A stretch of DNA of 64,000 bases from Leptothermofonsia sichuanensis E412 (lineage in GTDB: Bacteria > Cyanobacteriota > Cyanobacteriia > Leptolyngbyales > Leptolyngbyaceae). The stretch is taken from contig NZ_CP072600.1 in NCBI RefSeq assembly GCF_019891175.1, positions 620,001 through 684,000 on the forward strand, given 5' to 3'. The notes beneath the pieces are model-generated. The model searched no databases. It was not told the origin of the DNA and saw nothing but the letters and a program-made list of their open reading frames with translations. This document shows positions 34,184 to 43,073 of the stretch, piece after piece; within the stretch, counting starts at the first letter, position 1, and each line of letters begins with the position of its first letter. The position numbers and the translations under genes were made by a program.

Positions 34184-34987
34184 ATGGCGACGCAAATTTC
34201 CTGGTCGTTTGAAATCAGGCGGATCATTCTGGAGCAGTCGAAACGGGCGCACGTCGGGCATATTGGGTCTGCTCTTTCCATTGCTGATATTGTGGCTGCT
34301 CTGTATAGTGACCAGACCAGTACATTCGATCCGGGTAATGACGATCGCGATCGGCTGGTCCTTTCCAAGGGTCATGCGGTCCTGGCAATTTACGCGGCTC
34401 TATTTTTAAAGGGCTGGATCACGGAAGATCAGCTCAACACCTACTGTGGGGATGAAAGTCTCTTGGGAGTACATCCAGAGCATCTCCTGCGGGGAATTGA
34501 TTTTTCCACTGGCTCTCTGGGACAGGGATTGTCTCTGGGGGTGGGGGCTGCCCTGGCTGCACGGTTACAGCAGTCATCCCGGCGAGTGTTTGTGGTTGCC
34601 AGTGATGCGGAATGCAACGAAGGGTCGCTGTGGGAAGCCGTCATGTTTGCGGCTCACCATCAATTAGCGAATCTGATCGCCATCATTGACTTAAATGGAC
34701 AGCAGGCATTGGGCTACACCCAGGATGTGTTAAACCTGTCCCCGATGGCAGACCGCTGGCGAGCGTTTGGGTGGGATGTTCATGATGTGGATGGGCATGA
34801 TGTGGCAGCCATGCAAGCCACCATTGCAAACCTGGACACTACCACTGGGGCACCCCATGTGTTGATTGCCCACACCGTATTTGGCAAAGGTGTGTCCTAC
34901 ATGGAAAACCAGATCAAGTGGCACTATTGGCCCATGTCTGACGATGAGTATCAGCAGGCGATCGCAGAAATTGGAGTGAGGTCGTGA
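34184..34987 (+). CDS. Transketolase, N-terminal (thiamine diphosphate-binding) subunit
   Basis: 267 aa, half-size, matching the N-terminal half of transketolase. Seen: EQSKRAHVGHIGSALSIADI (active-site His region), LSKGHAVLAIYAAL, ECNEGSLWEAVMFAAHH followed by IDLNGQQALG (the TPP/metal-binding GDG..N region), and TVFGKGVSYMENQIKWHYWP. The partner domain is the next gene, overlapping by 4 nt, so the two should form a heteromeric enzyme. Transketolases move a two-carbon ketol unit between sugars. A split pair inside a glycosyltransferase cluster suggests sugar-precursor synthesis rather than central metabolism, which is inference. It is the first of five coupled genes. Confidence 0.85.
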   Translation: MATQISWSFEIRRIILEQSKRAHVGHIGSALSIADIVAALYSDQTSTFDPGNDDRDRLVLSKGHAVLAIYAALFLKGWITEDQLNTYCGDESLLGVHPEHLLRGIDFSTGSLGQGLSLGVGAALAARLQQSSRRVFVVASDAECNEGSLWEAVMFAAHHQLANLIAIIDLNGQQALGYTQDVLNLSPMADRWRAFGWDVHDVDGHDVAAMQATIANLDTTTGAPHVLIAHTVFGKGVSYMENQIKWHYWPMSDDEYQQAIAEIGVRS

Positions 34988-35913
34988 GAGTAGCACTGGT
35001 TAAAACGCTGGTGGAGTTAGCCACCACCGATCCTCGCATTATGCTGTTGACCGGGGATCTGGGCTATACAGTCCTGGAACCCTTTGCTGAGAAATTTCCA
35101 GAGCGGTTCTTGAATGTCGGCGTTGCTGAGCAAAATATGGTGGGCATTGCCACCGGGCTGGCAGAAGCAGGGTATATCCCTTTTCTCTATTCCATCGTCA
35201 CCTTTGCTTCCCTGCGCCCCTACGAATTCATTCGCAACGGTCCAATTCTGCATCAGTTGCCCGTCCGAATTGCCGGCATCGGGGGCGGATTTGAGTACGG
35301 TCATGCGGGACCGACCCACCATGGCCTGGAAGATGTGGGGGTGATGCGCGTGCAGCCTGGGATTACTCTGGTTGCCCCTGCCGACCATCAACAGGCACGG
35401 ACTGCCATTCAGGCAACCTGGGATATGCCGGGACCCGTCTATTACCGCCTGGGGAAGGACGATCGCACCACGATCCCTGAACTGGAAGGACGGTTTGAAC
35501 TGGGTCGGGTTCAGACTCTCTGTGAGGGGGAGGATATCGTCATAGTGGCGATGGGTCCTCTGGCGGGGGAAGCACTGACAGCGGCAAAAACCCTGGCTCA
35601 GCAAGGCATTGGCTGCACTGTCGTGGTGGTTGCCTGTCTCAACCCTGCTCCCGTTGCCGATCTGGTGAACATTCTGAGCCGATTCCGGGTAGCTCTGACG
35701 GTCGAAGCTCATTACATTGTGGGGGGGGTTGGTTCCCTTGTTTCCGAAGTCGTGGCTGAATCGGGGATTCGCTGCCGGGTGGTGCGCTGCGGCGTGAGAA
35801 CCACTCCCGATGGAGTGGGCGGTAGCCAGCGCTACCTGCAAGGAATGCACGGGTTGTCGTCAGAGGCACTGGTACGGACTGCAATACAGGCGCTGGAAAA
35901 GGTGGTGTCATGA
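34984..35913 (+). CDS. Transketolase, C-terminal (pyrimidine-binding) subunit
   Basis: 309 aa, carrying the pyrimidine-binding and C-terminal domains: IMLLTGDLGYTVLEPFAEKF, NVGVAEQNMVGIATGLAEAG (catalytic Glu), GPTHHGLEDVGVMRVQPGIT, then a C-terminal domain VAMGPLAGEALTAAKTLAQQ and VEAHYIVGGVGSLVSEVVAE. Start GTG 34984 overlaps the previous stop by 4 nt and its own stop overlaps the next gene likewise, implying translational coupling and equal amounts of both subunits. The same architecture occurs in split transketolases of archaea and of sugar-modification clusters. Confidence 0.85.
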   Translation: MRVALVKTLVELATTDPRIMLLTGDLGYTVLEPFAEKFPERFLNVGVAEQNMVGIATGLAEAGYIPFLYSIVTFASLRPYEFIRNGPILHQLPVRIAGIGGGFEYGHAGPTHHGLEDVGVMRVQPGITLVAPADHQQARTAIQATWDMPGPVYYRLGKDDRTTIPELEGRFELGRVQTLCEGEDIVIVAMGPLAGEALTAAKTLAQQGIGCTVVVVACLNPAPVADLVNILSRFRVALTVEAHYIVGGVGSLVSEVVAESGIRCRVVRCGVRTTPDGVGGSQRYLQGMHGLSSEALVRTAIQALEKVVS

Positions 35914-36608
35914 GTGATCATTTAATTTCAATCATCCTGCCGGTGTACAACCAGGCAGACCATATTGGGATTATTGTGCAGGAGTATGAGGCAGCACTGA
36001 CCAAGGTGCGCCAGCCCTACGAGCTGATTCTGGTGGTGAATAATTGCCGCGATCGCTCCCTGGAGGTGTGTCAGGCTCTGGCGGAGCAATCCAGTACCAT
36101 TCGGGTGGTTCACAGTCAGAAAGGAGGCTGGGGTTTAGCGGTTAAATTGGGGTTGCAGGCGGCTCAGGGAGACATTCTCTGCTACACCAACTCAGCCCGC
36201 ACCAGTCCGGAGGATCTGACCCTGATGCTGTTGTATGCTGTGGTTTATCCGAATGTGGTGATCAAGGCAAACCGCAAAATTCGGGATAGTCTGGAACGAC
36301 GAATTGGCTCGCTCCTCTATAACCTGGAGTGCCGTACCCTGTTTGATCTTTCTTACTGGGACATCAACGGCACCCCCAAAGTATTTCCCAGATATTTTGA
36401 GCGGTTGTTGAAGCTGCAATGCAACGATGATCTGATTGATGCTGAATTTAATGTCATCTGTCGGCAGGAAAATTACCCCATGCTGGAAGTACCCATCTTT
36501 TCGACCAAGCGGCATGGTGGCCGATCAACCACAAACTATGGCTCTGCCTTCAAGATGTACGTGGGAGCGTTTCGACTCTGGCGCAGGATGCGCGGAGCCA
36601 GGCAATGA
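35910..36608 (+). CDS. Family 2 glycosyltransferase
   Basis: 232 aa GT-A fold enzyme: LISIILPVYNQADHIGIIVQ at the N-terminus, ELILVVNNCRDRSLEVCQAL, HSQKGGWGLAVKLGLQAAQG, and a degenerate DXD region (ILCYTNSARTSPEDL, lacking Asp pairs). RYFERLLKLQCNDDLIDAEF and VPIFSTKRHGGRSTTN lie near the end. Similar to DPM1/UDP-glucose:lipid-phosphate type enzymes, but the missing DXD is odd and may point to altered metal use. ATG 35910 overlaps the transketolase stop by 4 nt. No membrane helices. Donor and acceptor unknown. Confidence 0.8.
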   Translation: MSDHLISIILPVYNQADHIGIIVQEYEAALTKVRQPYELILVVNNCRDRSLEVCQALAEQSSTIRVVHSQKGGWGLAVKLGLQAAQGDILCYTNSARTSPEDLTLMLLYAVVYPNVVIKANRKIRDSLERRIGSLLYNLECRTLFDLSYWDINGTPKVFPRYFERLLKLQCNDDLIDAEFNVICRQENYPMLEVPIFSTKRHGGRSTTNYGSAFKMYVGAFRLWRRMRGARQ

Positions 36609-37795
36609 GTACACCTTCGCAGGAAGAGTTGGATCACCTCTGGGCACGCCACCATGCGGAGTGGCGCGATCCGGCTCAGATTACCAGCCAGTGGGAAGAG
36701 GCGGCAGCAACCGAACCCAAATTGTTGCGGCATAAAGCCAGGGGTGACTGGTGGGATGTTCTGGAGGATTGCGGGATTACCCTGCTGGTCACTCGTGAGT
36801 ATGAGCATCTGGTGATTGCCATGCATGCCTGTGGTGGCAAGCCCGTGGTAACTTACCAGCGCCTGCCCCACCCCTCAGGTTTGACCATTGACCGCACCAG
36901 GGGAGTGATTCATGTTGCCAGTACCCGCAACCCGAATCAGATTTATGACTTCATGCCCGTCACCGGGATGATGCAGCGGTTGGATGTCCGAGTGGATGAA
37001 TTGACCGATCGCCCCCTGGTGCCGGTGCGATCGCGGTTCTTTCCTGGGTGCCTTTACATGCACGACCTGGCCATGATTGGGGATACCCTCTATGCCAACT
37101 CAGTGGGGCAGAATGCGATCGTCCGGTTTGATGCCAGTGGCAATTTTGAGCGCGTCTGGTGGCCCCTTTGCATTGAAACGGAAGCTGGCATTGTATTTGG
37201 GCAAAACCACCTGCAACTCAACTCGATCGCCGCGGGCACTGACCTGGAATCCTCCTTCTTTTCTGCATCTCTGGATAAAATATCTGCCCGCCGTCCCGGT
37301 CACAAAAACTTTCCGGTGGATAAGCGGGGTGTGATTTTCTCTGGGAAAACCCGTGACGTTGCCGTGCGGGGCTTAACCCGTCCCCACTCTGCCCGGCTTC
37401 ACAATGGTCAGGTCTGGGTTGATAACAGCGGCTATGGTGAGCTGGGCTTTGGGGCAGATGGCAGATTTCAACCAGTAATCAAACTACCGGGTTGGACCCG
37501 TGGCTTATGTTTTTACAACCAGATTGCCTTTGTCGGCACTTCCCGTGTCATTCCCCGCTTCCGCCAGTATGCGCCAGGTCTGGATGTGGACTCCAGCCTG
37601 TGTGGAGTTCATGCGGTGGACATTCAATCTGGTAAAGTGTTGGGCAGTTTACTGTGGGCATACGGCAATCAAATTTTTGCGGTTGATTGGGTGCCCCATT
37701 CGTTTACCACCGGGTTTCCCTTTACCGCAGGGGCAAAACGCACCCCAGACCGAGACAAGAAGTTTTTCTATGCTTTCAAGAAAGGAGATTCGTGA
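36605..37795 (+). CDS. TIGR03032-like conserved protein, predicted beta-propeller
   Basis: 396 aa. I recognise the pattern of TIGR03032 proteins: LLVTREYEHLVIAMHACGGK, LPHPSGLTIDRTRGVIHVAS, PGCLYMHDLAMIGDTLYANS, NHLQLNSIAAGTDLESSFFS, GLTRPHSARLHNGQVWVDNS, GWTRGLCFYNQIAFVGTSRV and VHAVDIQSGKVLGSLLWAYG. The repeated short beta-strand blocks suggest a propeller fold. Members are often found with glycosyltransferases and TPR genes, but no activity is established. ATG 36605 overlaps the GT2 stop; the stop at 37795 touches the next ATG. Its place inside the coupled run suggests a direct role in making or handling the sugar. Confidence 0.75.
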   Translation: MSTPSQEELDHLWARHHAEWRDPAQITSQWEEAAATEPKLLRHKARGDWWDVLEDCGITLLVTREYEHLVIAMHACGGKPVVTYQRLPHPSGLTIDRTRGVIHVASTRNPNQIYDFMPVTGMMQRLDVRVDELTDRPLVPVRSRFFPGCLYMHDLAMIGDTLYANSVGQNAIVRFDASGNFERVWWPLCIETEAGIVFGQNHLQLNSIAAGTDLESSFFSASLDKISARRPGHKNFPVDKRGVIFSGKTRDVAVRGLTRPHSARLHNGQVWVDNSGYGELGFGADGRFQPVIKLPGWTRGLCFYNQIAFVGTSRVIPRFRQYAPGLDVDSSLCGVHAVDIQSGKVLGSLLWAYGNQIFAVDWVPHSFTTGFPFTAGAKRTPDRDKKFFYAFKKGDS

Positions 37796-38719
37796 ATGAG
37801 CGCTGACTTTCGGCTACTGATGATTGGAGCCATGTACGAAAACGGCGGGAATACAACCCACCGTTTTCTGGATGGACATCCCCAGATGTTTGTCTATCCG
37901 TTTGAGTCGCAGGTCGGTACTCGGTTGGTGATGGATCACCTTTCCTCCCTGTTTCCAGTCAAGTATCGCTGGCCTGTATTTGCCCTGGATGCCACTCCCT
38001 ATCAGGACTACAAAGCCATCATTGATGAAGAAGGCAAAATCCGGGCACGCACACCCCATGTCAGTAAGTTCCGCCACATGCCCTTCGACTTTTCCGATGA
38101 TGAGCGTTGCCGGATCTATGAAAGCTATGTGGAAAAGACCGGGCGATCGCGGGCCAATAATATGGCCGCCTTCTTCCGCGCCACCTTTGACGCCTGGAAA
38201 GATTACAACCGCACAGGTGAAGAAACCGTTTATGTCGGCTACAGCCCGATTATTGGCGTCGATGGCGACAAAATTCTGGCAGATCTGCCCCAGTCCCATG
38301 TCCTCCATGTCGTTCGCAACCCCTGGTCTGCCTACGCCGATACAAAAAAACGCCCGGTACCGATGTCCCTGGCTGACTATATGCTGGGCTGGACGCTGAA
38401 CCAGTACTATGCCTTGCTGTACCAGAAAAAATATCCCGATCGCTTCCATATTGTGCGGGCAGAGGATGTCATGGCAGATTCTTACAAGACCCTGGGAGCT
38501 ATCTGTGAAAAGCTGGGGCTGGAGGCGGCGACTTCCCTTAAAACCCCCAGTTGGAACGGTAATGCCCTGGAAGAAGTCTACCCCTGGGGAACCATTCGGA
38601 AAGCCAACCCGGATGCCAACAAAGCAACCGCTGAGGAGTTGTCGATGGAAGAGCGTGATGAAATTCGTGCCCGCACCTGGCAATATCTGGAAGTGTTTGA
38701 CTATAAGTCCTTTATTTAG
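37796..38719 (+). CDS. Sulfotransferase-family protein
   Basis: 307 aa. The N-terminal nucleotide-binding loop-like segment GAMYENGGNTTHRFLDGHPQ resembles the PAPS 5'-phosphosulfate loop of bacterial sulfotransferases (S-G-R-S-G-T-T...HP). HVLHVVRNPWSAYADTKKRP matches the 3'-phosphate-binding strand and helix. A C-terminal KLGLEAATSLKTPSWNGN and EERDEIRARTWQYLEVFDY complete the fold. The usual Lys/Arg in the first loop is replaced, so activity is likely but not certain. In this cluster it could sulfate a polysaccharide residue. It begins directly at the stop codon of the TIGR03032-like gene. Confidence 0.7.
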   Translation: MSADFRLLMIGAMYENGGNTTHRFLDGHPQMFVYPFESQVGTRLVMDHLSSLFPVKYRWPVFALDATPYQDYKAIIDEEGKIRARTPHVSKFRHMPFDFSDDERCRIYESYVEKTGRSRANNMAAFFRATFDAWKDYNRTGEETVYVGYSPIIGVDGDKILADLPQSHVLHVVRNPWSAYADTKKRPVPMSLADYMLGWTLNQYYALLYQKKYPDRFHIVRAEDVMADSYKTLGAICEKLGLEAATSLKTPSWNGNALEEVYPWGTIRKANPDANKATAEELSMEERDEIRARTWQYLEVFDYKSFI

Positions 38720-38842
38720 TTATTTAGATCGATCACTCAAGATGCAACCATCTCCAGATCCCCGGTGGCTGGAGGAATAACCTGAGCCAGTTTGATCCCA
38801 TTCAAACAAGACACCGGGATCTTGACCTTCAAAGACAGGCAA

Positions 38843-39814
38843 ATGAAGCGGGCAATTGTTACAGGAGCAACCGGGTTTGTCGGCGCAAACCTTGCCCGAC
38901 GCCTTTTACAGGATGGGCATGAGGTGCATCTGCTGGTGCGCCCCAATTTTAGCCCCTGGCGAATTGAGGCGATTCGCAGCCATGTCCAAACTCATGTAGT
39001 GGACATGGCTGATTTCGATGCCCTGCTGCCCCTCGTGGAACACATTCAACCTGACTGGATCTTCCATCTGGCAGCGCATGGAGCCTATTCCTACCAGACG
39101 GACTGGCAGGCGATTACTCGAACGAACGTGAACAGCACCTTTAATCTGGTGCAGGCTTGCGTCAAATCTGGATTTGAGGCATTTGTCAACACAGGCTCAT
39201 CCTCAGAGTACGGCTTTAAGCCCTACGCCCCGGCAGAAACGGAATGGCTGGAACCCAACAGCTACTATGCGGTCACCAAAGCTTCAGCAACGCTGTTTTG
39301 TCGCTATACGGCCCAGAGCCAGCAGGTGCATATCCCCACGCTGCGGCTCTACTCGATCTATGGAGCCTATGAAGAACCAACCCGCTTAATGCCAACGCTG
39401 ATTGTGAAAGGGTTAGGGGGCGAGCTACCGCCCCTGGTCAATCCTGACATTGCCCGCGATTATGTCTATGTCGATGATGTCAGTGATGCCTATTTGCTGG
39501 CAGCAACCCAACCTGGACAGGAGTGGGGAGCCGTTTACAATGTGGGCAGTGGAGTGCAGACATCCCTGCGTCAGGTCGTGGATGTGGCGCGGCGGGTGTT
39601 GGCTATCCCGGTTGAACCTGACTGGGGGTCGATGCCCAACCGCCACTGGGACACCAACGTCTGGGTTTCAGATAATCGCCAGATTCAGGCAGCCCTGGGC
39701 TGGAAACCAAATTACTCCTTTGAACAGGGATTTCAGCAAATGGTTCAATGGTTCCAGGATCATCCAGAGATGCATCGGTTTTATTGCGATCGCCTGCAAT
39801 CTAAAACGTCCTAG
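38843..39814 (+). CDS. NAD-dependent epimerase/dehydratase (extended SDR)
   Basis: 323 aa from ATG 38843 (RAIVTGATGFVGANLARRLL follows); the frame is open from 38792, but the extra residues are not family-like. Rossmann motif TGATGFVGANL, IFHLAAHGAYSYQTDW, NTGSSSEYGFKPYAPAE, catalytic YAVTK (Tyr/Lys) and RDYVYVDDVSDAYLLA are all intact. Likely a nucleotide-sugar epimerase, 4-epimerase or dehydratase; the substrate cannot be read. It starts 123 nt after the sulfotransferase gene. The stop lies next to a degraded family C MITE. Confidence 0.85.
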   Translation: MKRAIVTGATGFVGANLARRLLQDGHEVHLLVRPNFSPWRIEAIRSHVQTHVVDMADFDALLPLVEHIQPDWIFHLAAHGAYSYQTDWQAITRTNVNSTFNLVQACVKSGFEAFVNTGSSSEYGFKPYAPAETEWLEPNSYYAVTKASATLFCRYTAQSQQVHIPTLRLYSIYGAYEEPTRLMPTLIVKGLGGELPPLVNPDIARDYVYVDDVSDAYLLAATQPGQEWGAVYNVGSGVQTSLRQVVDVARRVLAIPVEPDWGSMPNRHWDTNVWVSDNRQIQAALGWKPNYSFEQGFQQMVQWFQDHPEMHRFYCDRLQSKTS

Positions 39815-39816
39815 CC

Positions 39817-39923
39817 TGGTGGCCTGTCAAATTAAATTGGATGGGTAACTGAATGCCGGAAGCTGATCAGGGTTAAATTTTGAAGGTCTGCGACCCATCA
39901 AAATTTTCCTGACAGAACACCAG
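39817..39923. repeat. MITE family C, older inverted copy
   Basis: Begins TGGTGGCCTGTCAAATTAAA and ends TTTTCCTGACAGAACACCAG, in opposite orientation to the copy at 12745. Internal blocks (ACCCATCAAAATTTTCC) match. The CTAG ends have decayed. Confidence 0.7.
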
Positions 39924-39970
39924 GGCAGCTATCAATCTGTCGTTGATTGCATCATCGGAGGAGGAGTGGA

Positions 39971-42790
39971 GTGCTGGCATTGGGTCTTTCAATCTTTTTA
40001 TTGATATTTTGGGGTGCTCTCGGTTACGCCACCCTCAGTCTTCTGCATCGGCAAAACAGTCCCCTGCACAATGCCCTGATTGCTCCGGCAGTCGGTATGG
40101 CAGCGACCCTTCTCCCCGTCTTCTGGTTGAATCGGGCAGGGATTCCTGTGGGCAACTTTGGCATCCCTTTGACCATTGCCCTGGCAGCAACAACAGCCAC
40201 CATTCTCTGGAAACTCCGTCCCAAATTTCCCTGGAAAGACTTTCTACCCTTTGCCGCCATCCTCTTGATTGCCCTTCTGCTGACAGGTCGCCCATTACTT
40301 GAGTTCGGGTTTGATTGGGTCAGTTATGGCAATCAGGATCTGACCTACTATGTGGCTTCCGCAGACCGTTTCCTCCACCACGGCTATCTGGCTGAACCGG
40401 GACCCGCGATGGCTCAGGGGAAAGACTACACCCTTAACGTTTACGGGATGATCTATGATGGGCATCGCACCGGGTCTGATCTTTTGCTGGCCTGGGTATC
40501 AAGCATCACGGGTTTGGCTGTCACCAAAGCTTTGATGCCGCTCATTATGGCATTTCTCGTGGCAATGATCAGTGCAGCAGGCGCACTGGTTTACATTTCC
40601 AGTCATTCATACTGGCAGGCACTTCTGGTTTGTGTACTGGTTGGTGCATCAGCACTCAATAGTCTGGGTGCCATTTATCAACTCCTGGCACAGGTTTCTG
40701 GCATCACCCTGATGGTTTGCCTGGTTGCCATGATGTCTGGCTGTTTCACCCCAGCAAGTACTGCCATTGTTATCAAGCGCAGTGTGCTGGCAGGACTTCT
40801 AACAGCCGCATTGCTAATAGCTTACCCGGAGGCGGCTCCCTTTTTGGGACTCACTTTAGTCCTTTATACCGTCGTGGGAGTATGGCGCCAAAAAATCCCC
40901 ACAAAGCTTCTGACCACGGTATTTGCTGTATCAATTTTGTCTGCTGTACTGGCAACTAACCTTTATTTAGCAGGTGTTTGGAACTACTTTCGATCTGAAA
41001 CCTCTTCCAAGGTTCTGAAGGCAGTGGATCCCAACGAGATCATTTTCCCTCATTACTTAGTCCCTAAAGGACTGGCTGGTTTATGGGGATTGCAGCCAAT
41101 CAATGCTGTATTGCCGGAACCCTGGTCGTCACTGGCGATCGCAGCAGGCGGTGTGCTACTGGTTACAGTTCTGATTGGTGGCTCCTGGTTAGTGTGGCAT
41201 GGTCAGGCAACTGCAACCACAACGATTGCTATGTTGGGTTTTGGTATTTTGTTATTTTTTATTCGAAATGATTTCGGGATATTCAAGTTAGCTATGTTTG
41301 TACAACCATTTATGATTAGCACATTTGTTTTGGTGCTGATTCATGGGTTTGCAAACCAGAAGCGATCGCGGTTCTTAATCATTGTGCTGCTGAGTGTAAT
41401 TGGCTTTATTAATCTGCACACACAAAATTACTACGTAGAAATCAGTCGTGGTTATATTTCGGGAGGCTTTGTCGAAATTCCAAGAGCTTCACCGTTCAGG
41501 CTTTACACGAAATTAGAGAACTTGATGGCTTCAATTCCCTCGGATAATTTGATTGTGGATACACCCAACGTATCCCTAGGAGGCATTCAGTATTTATATA
41601 CCAAGGGCAAACGAACGGTCTTTCCTGGATTTACCACCCTGAGAAATCGAGACAAAATTGTCTTAAAGCCGGGGGATAGCCTTGAGAATTTTGACTTACA
41701 CGATCGCCCCCAGCAATCGACTCAAAATGAATTTATCTGGGCTGATAGCCAGTTGGTGAAAACCATTACCGCTGAGAAAGATGCTTTCCTGATTGCTGCA
41801 CCTCCCCAAATGGAACTGTTCAATCGCTGGTTTCATCAGTCTGGTGATGACTCTGTCGCAACCCACTTTCGCAGTCAATCTCTTCAGAAAATCAGAAACC
41901 ATTTAATTTTTATTCCATCCTCACTGGGTAAACATTACTTTCTCGATCTGGCGGCTGGCAGTTCAGCGGAAGCCTCCTTTTACCAGCTAGAGCCAGACTA
42001 CTTTGTGCCGGATGGGACAATGGCTGGAATTGGCAGGCACTTTCTGTTTCAGGTCCTTAACCCCTCTGAGCAGGTCAGGTTTGTGCTTGAAATGACTGCC
42101 AGTTTGAAAAGTGATGGAGAAAACCAGCTACCTCCTCCTGCTGCCATTGGAGAGAGTCGCCAGCCGTTTCCAATGGTAGGGCGTGGCTCTGCCAGGGTGT
42201 TCTCTCCAACGCTGACCCCTCAAGTTATTCGCGATCGCACCTATGCCTCCATTGACATGGGCGTGAACGGTAAAACCTTTCCAACGGTCAAGACGGGCTT
42301 AATGCGTCTGTATGGCAATGACATTCCTTCAGATAATCGCAAGCTGGTTGGGTTTGCACGGGATATTTCGTTGATTTCTGAGCAGGACTACCTGAACCTG
42401 ACCCCACCAGCCTCTGTCAGCCAGTTTCCCGCTGACTTAATGAATCACCAACTGGAATATTCTGGGGTGTACGAAGATGGCTGGGTTTCTGAAGCAGCAT
42501 TTTTTAGTTTAGCTCAACCAGCCCCATCCACGCCTTTAGTGGTTCGGGGTACCGTCCCAGCCATCGGGGATTCCACCTTTTCCACCGAACTCAAGGTGCT
42601 GGTCGATGGTCAAGAACTTGCGCGACGCACCCTGCAACCCGGTGAATTTAACCTTCGATTACCTGTTTCAGGACAGGGGCGTCACCGGGTAGACTTACGC
42701 TTCTCTCAATGGCAGAATTTGCCTGATCCTGACAAACGACCTGTAGCCGCCAGACTTGCATTTCTTGGCTTTAGCAATGAAACAAATTAG
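39971..42790 (+). CDS. Large multi-spanning membrane protein of the polysaccharide locus
   Basis: 939 aa from GTG 39971, chosen for GGAGGAGGAG at 39957-39966 (the frame is open from 39947). The first ~500 residues have about 11-12 hydrophobic helices, with large loops such as FDWVSYGNQDLTYYVASADR and GYLAEPGPAMAQ after the third helix, as in GT-C lipid-linked-sugar glycosyltransferases. The last ~440 residues are soluble, beta-rich and probably periplasmic (VDTPNVSLGGIQYLYTKGKR, VDGQELARRTLQPGEFNLRL). No named family is recognised. An acidic Asp/Asn-rich first loop is what GT-C enzymes need, so a glycosyltransferase role is inferred. Overlaps the next gene by 14 nt. Confidence 0.65.
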   Translation: MLALGLSIFLLIFWGALGYATLSLLHRQNSPLHNALIAPAVGMAATLLPVFWLNRAGIPVGNFGIPLTIALAATTATILWKLRPKFPWKDFLPFAAILLIALLLTGRPLLEFGFDWVSYGNQDLTYYVASADRFLHHGYLAEPGPAMAQGKDYTLNVYGMIYDGHRTGSDLLLAWVSSITGLAVTKALMPLIMAFLVAMISAAGALVYISSHSYWQALLVCVLVGASALNSLGAIYQLLAQVSGITLMVCLVAMMSGCFTPASTAIVIKRSVLAGLLTAALLIAYPEAAPFLGLTLVLYTVVGVWRQKIPTKLLTTVFAVSILSAVLATNLYLAGVWNYFRSETSSKVLKAVDPNEIIFPHYLVPKGLAGLWGLQPINAVLPEPWSSLAIAAGGVLLVTVLIGGSWLVWHGQATATTTIAMLGFGILLFFIRNDFGIFKLAMFVQPFMISTFVLVLIHGFANQKRSRFLIIVLLSVIGFINLHTQNYYVEISRGYISGGFVEIPRASPFRLYTKLENLMASIPSDNLIVDTPNVSLGGIQYLYTKGKRTVFPGFTTLRNRDKIVLKPGDSLENFDLHDRPQQSTQNEFIWADSQLVKTITAEKDAFLIAAPPQMELFNRWFHQSGDDSVATHFRSQSLQKIRNHLIFIPSSLGKHYFLDLAAGSSAEASFYQLEPDYFVPDGTMAGIGRHFLFQVLNPSEQVRFVLEMTASLKSDGENQLPPPAAIGESRQPFPMVGRGSARVFSPTLTPQVIRDRTYASIDMGVNGKTFPTVKTGLMRLYGNDIPSDNRKLVGFARDISLISEQDYLNLTPPASVSQFPADLMNHQLEYSGVYEDGWVSEAAFFSLAQPAPSTPLVVRGTVPAIGDSTFSTELKVLVDGQELARRTLQPGEFNLRLPVSGQGRHRVDLRFSQWQNLPDPDKRPVAARLAFLGFSNETN

Positions 42791-43073
42791 AGGGATTCTT
42801 AAACGGTTTTATCTGGTGCTGACCTGGCCCCTTTACCGTCAGCTCCAGCATGAGATGTATGTTGAAATTCAACGCATTATCCAGTGTCAGGTAGATACCC
42901 ACGATCGCCTGGTACAGCAGTTCTCGGATCAGTTTATTCAAATGCATCGTTTAATTGAGCAACTGCGAAAAGACCGCACCGATGAAAAGCTGGATTTTGT
43001 GGTGTCTGAACTGACCAAGATGCGTGAAAGTGTCGATCGCCTGAAGCTTGAGAAGAATGGAAAGCAATCCTAA
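42777..43073 (+). CDS. Small coiled-coil protein
   Basis: 98 aa from ATG 42777, which overlaps the end of the large membrane-protein gene by 14 nt; its own end overlaps the next GT2 start by 17 nt. This double overlap supports translation. A hydrophobic/basic start (GILKRFYLVLTWPLYRQLQ) is followed by a long charged heptad region (VQQFSDQFIQMHRLIEQLRK, VVSELTKMRESVDRLKLEK) likely to form a coiled coil. It may tether or dimerise a glycosyltransferase; no family is known to me. Confidence 0.6.
   Translation: MKQIRGILKRFYLVLTWPLYRQLQHEMYVEIQRIIQCQVDTHDRLVQQFSDQFIQMHRLIEQLRKDRTDEKLDFVVSELTKMRESVDRLKLEKNGKQS

Noticed and set aside
37814-38683. 289-codon minus-strand frame opposite the sulfotransferase gene
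   Set aside because: It lies wholly antisense to a coupled operon gene, without ribosome-binding site or known motif.
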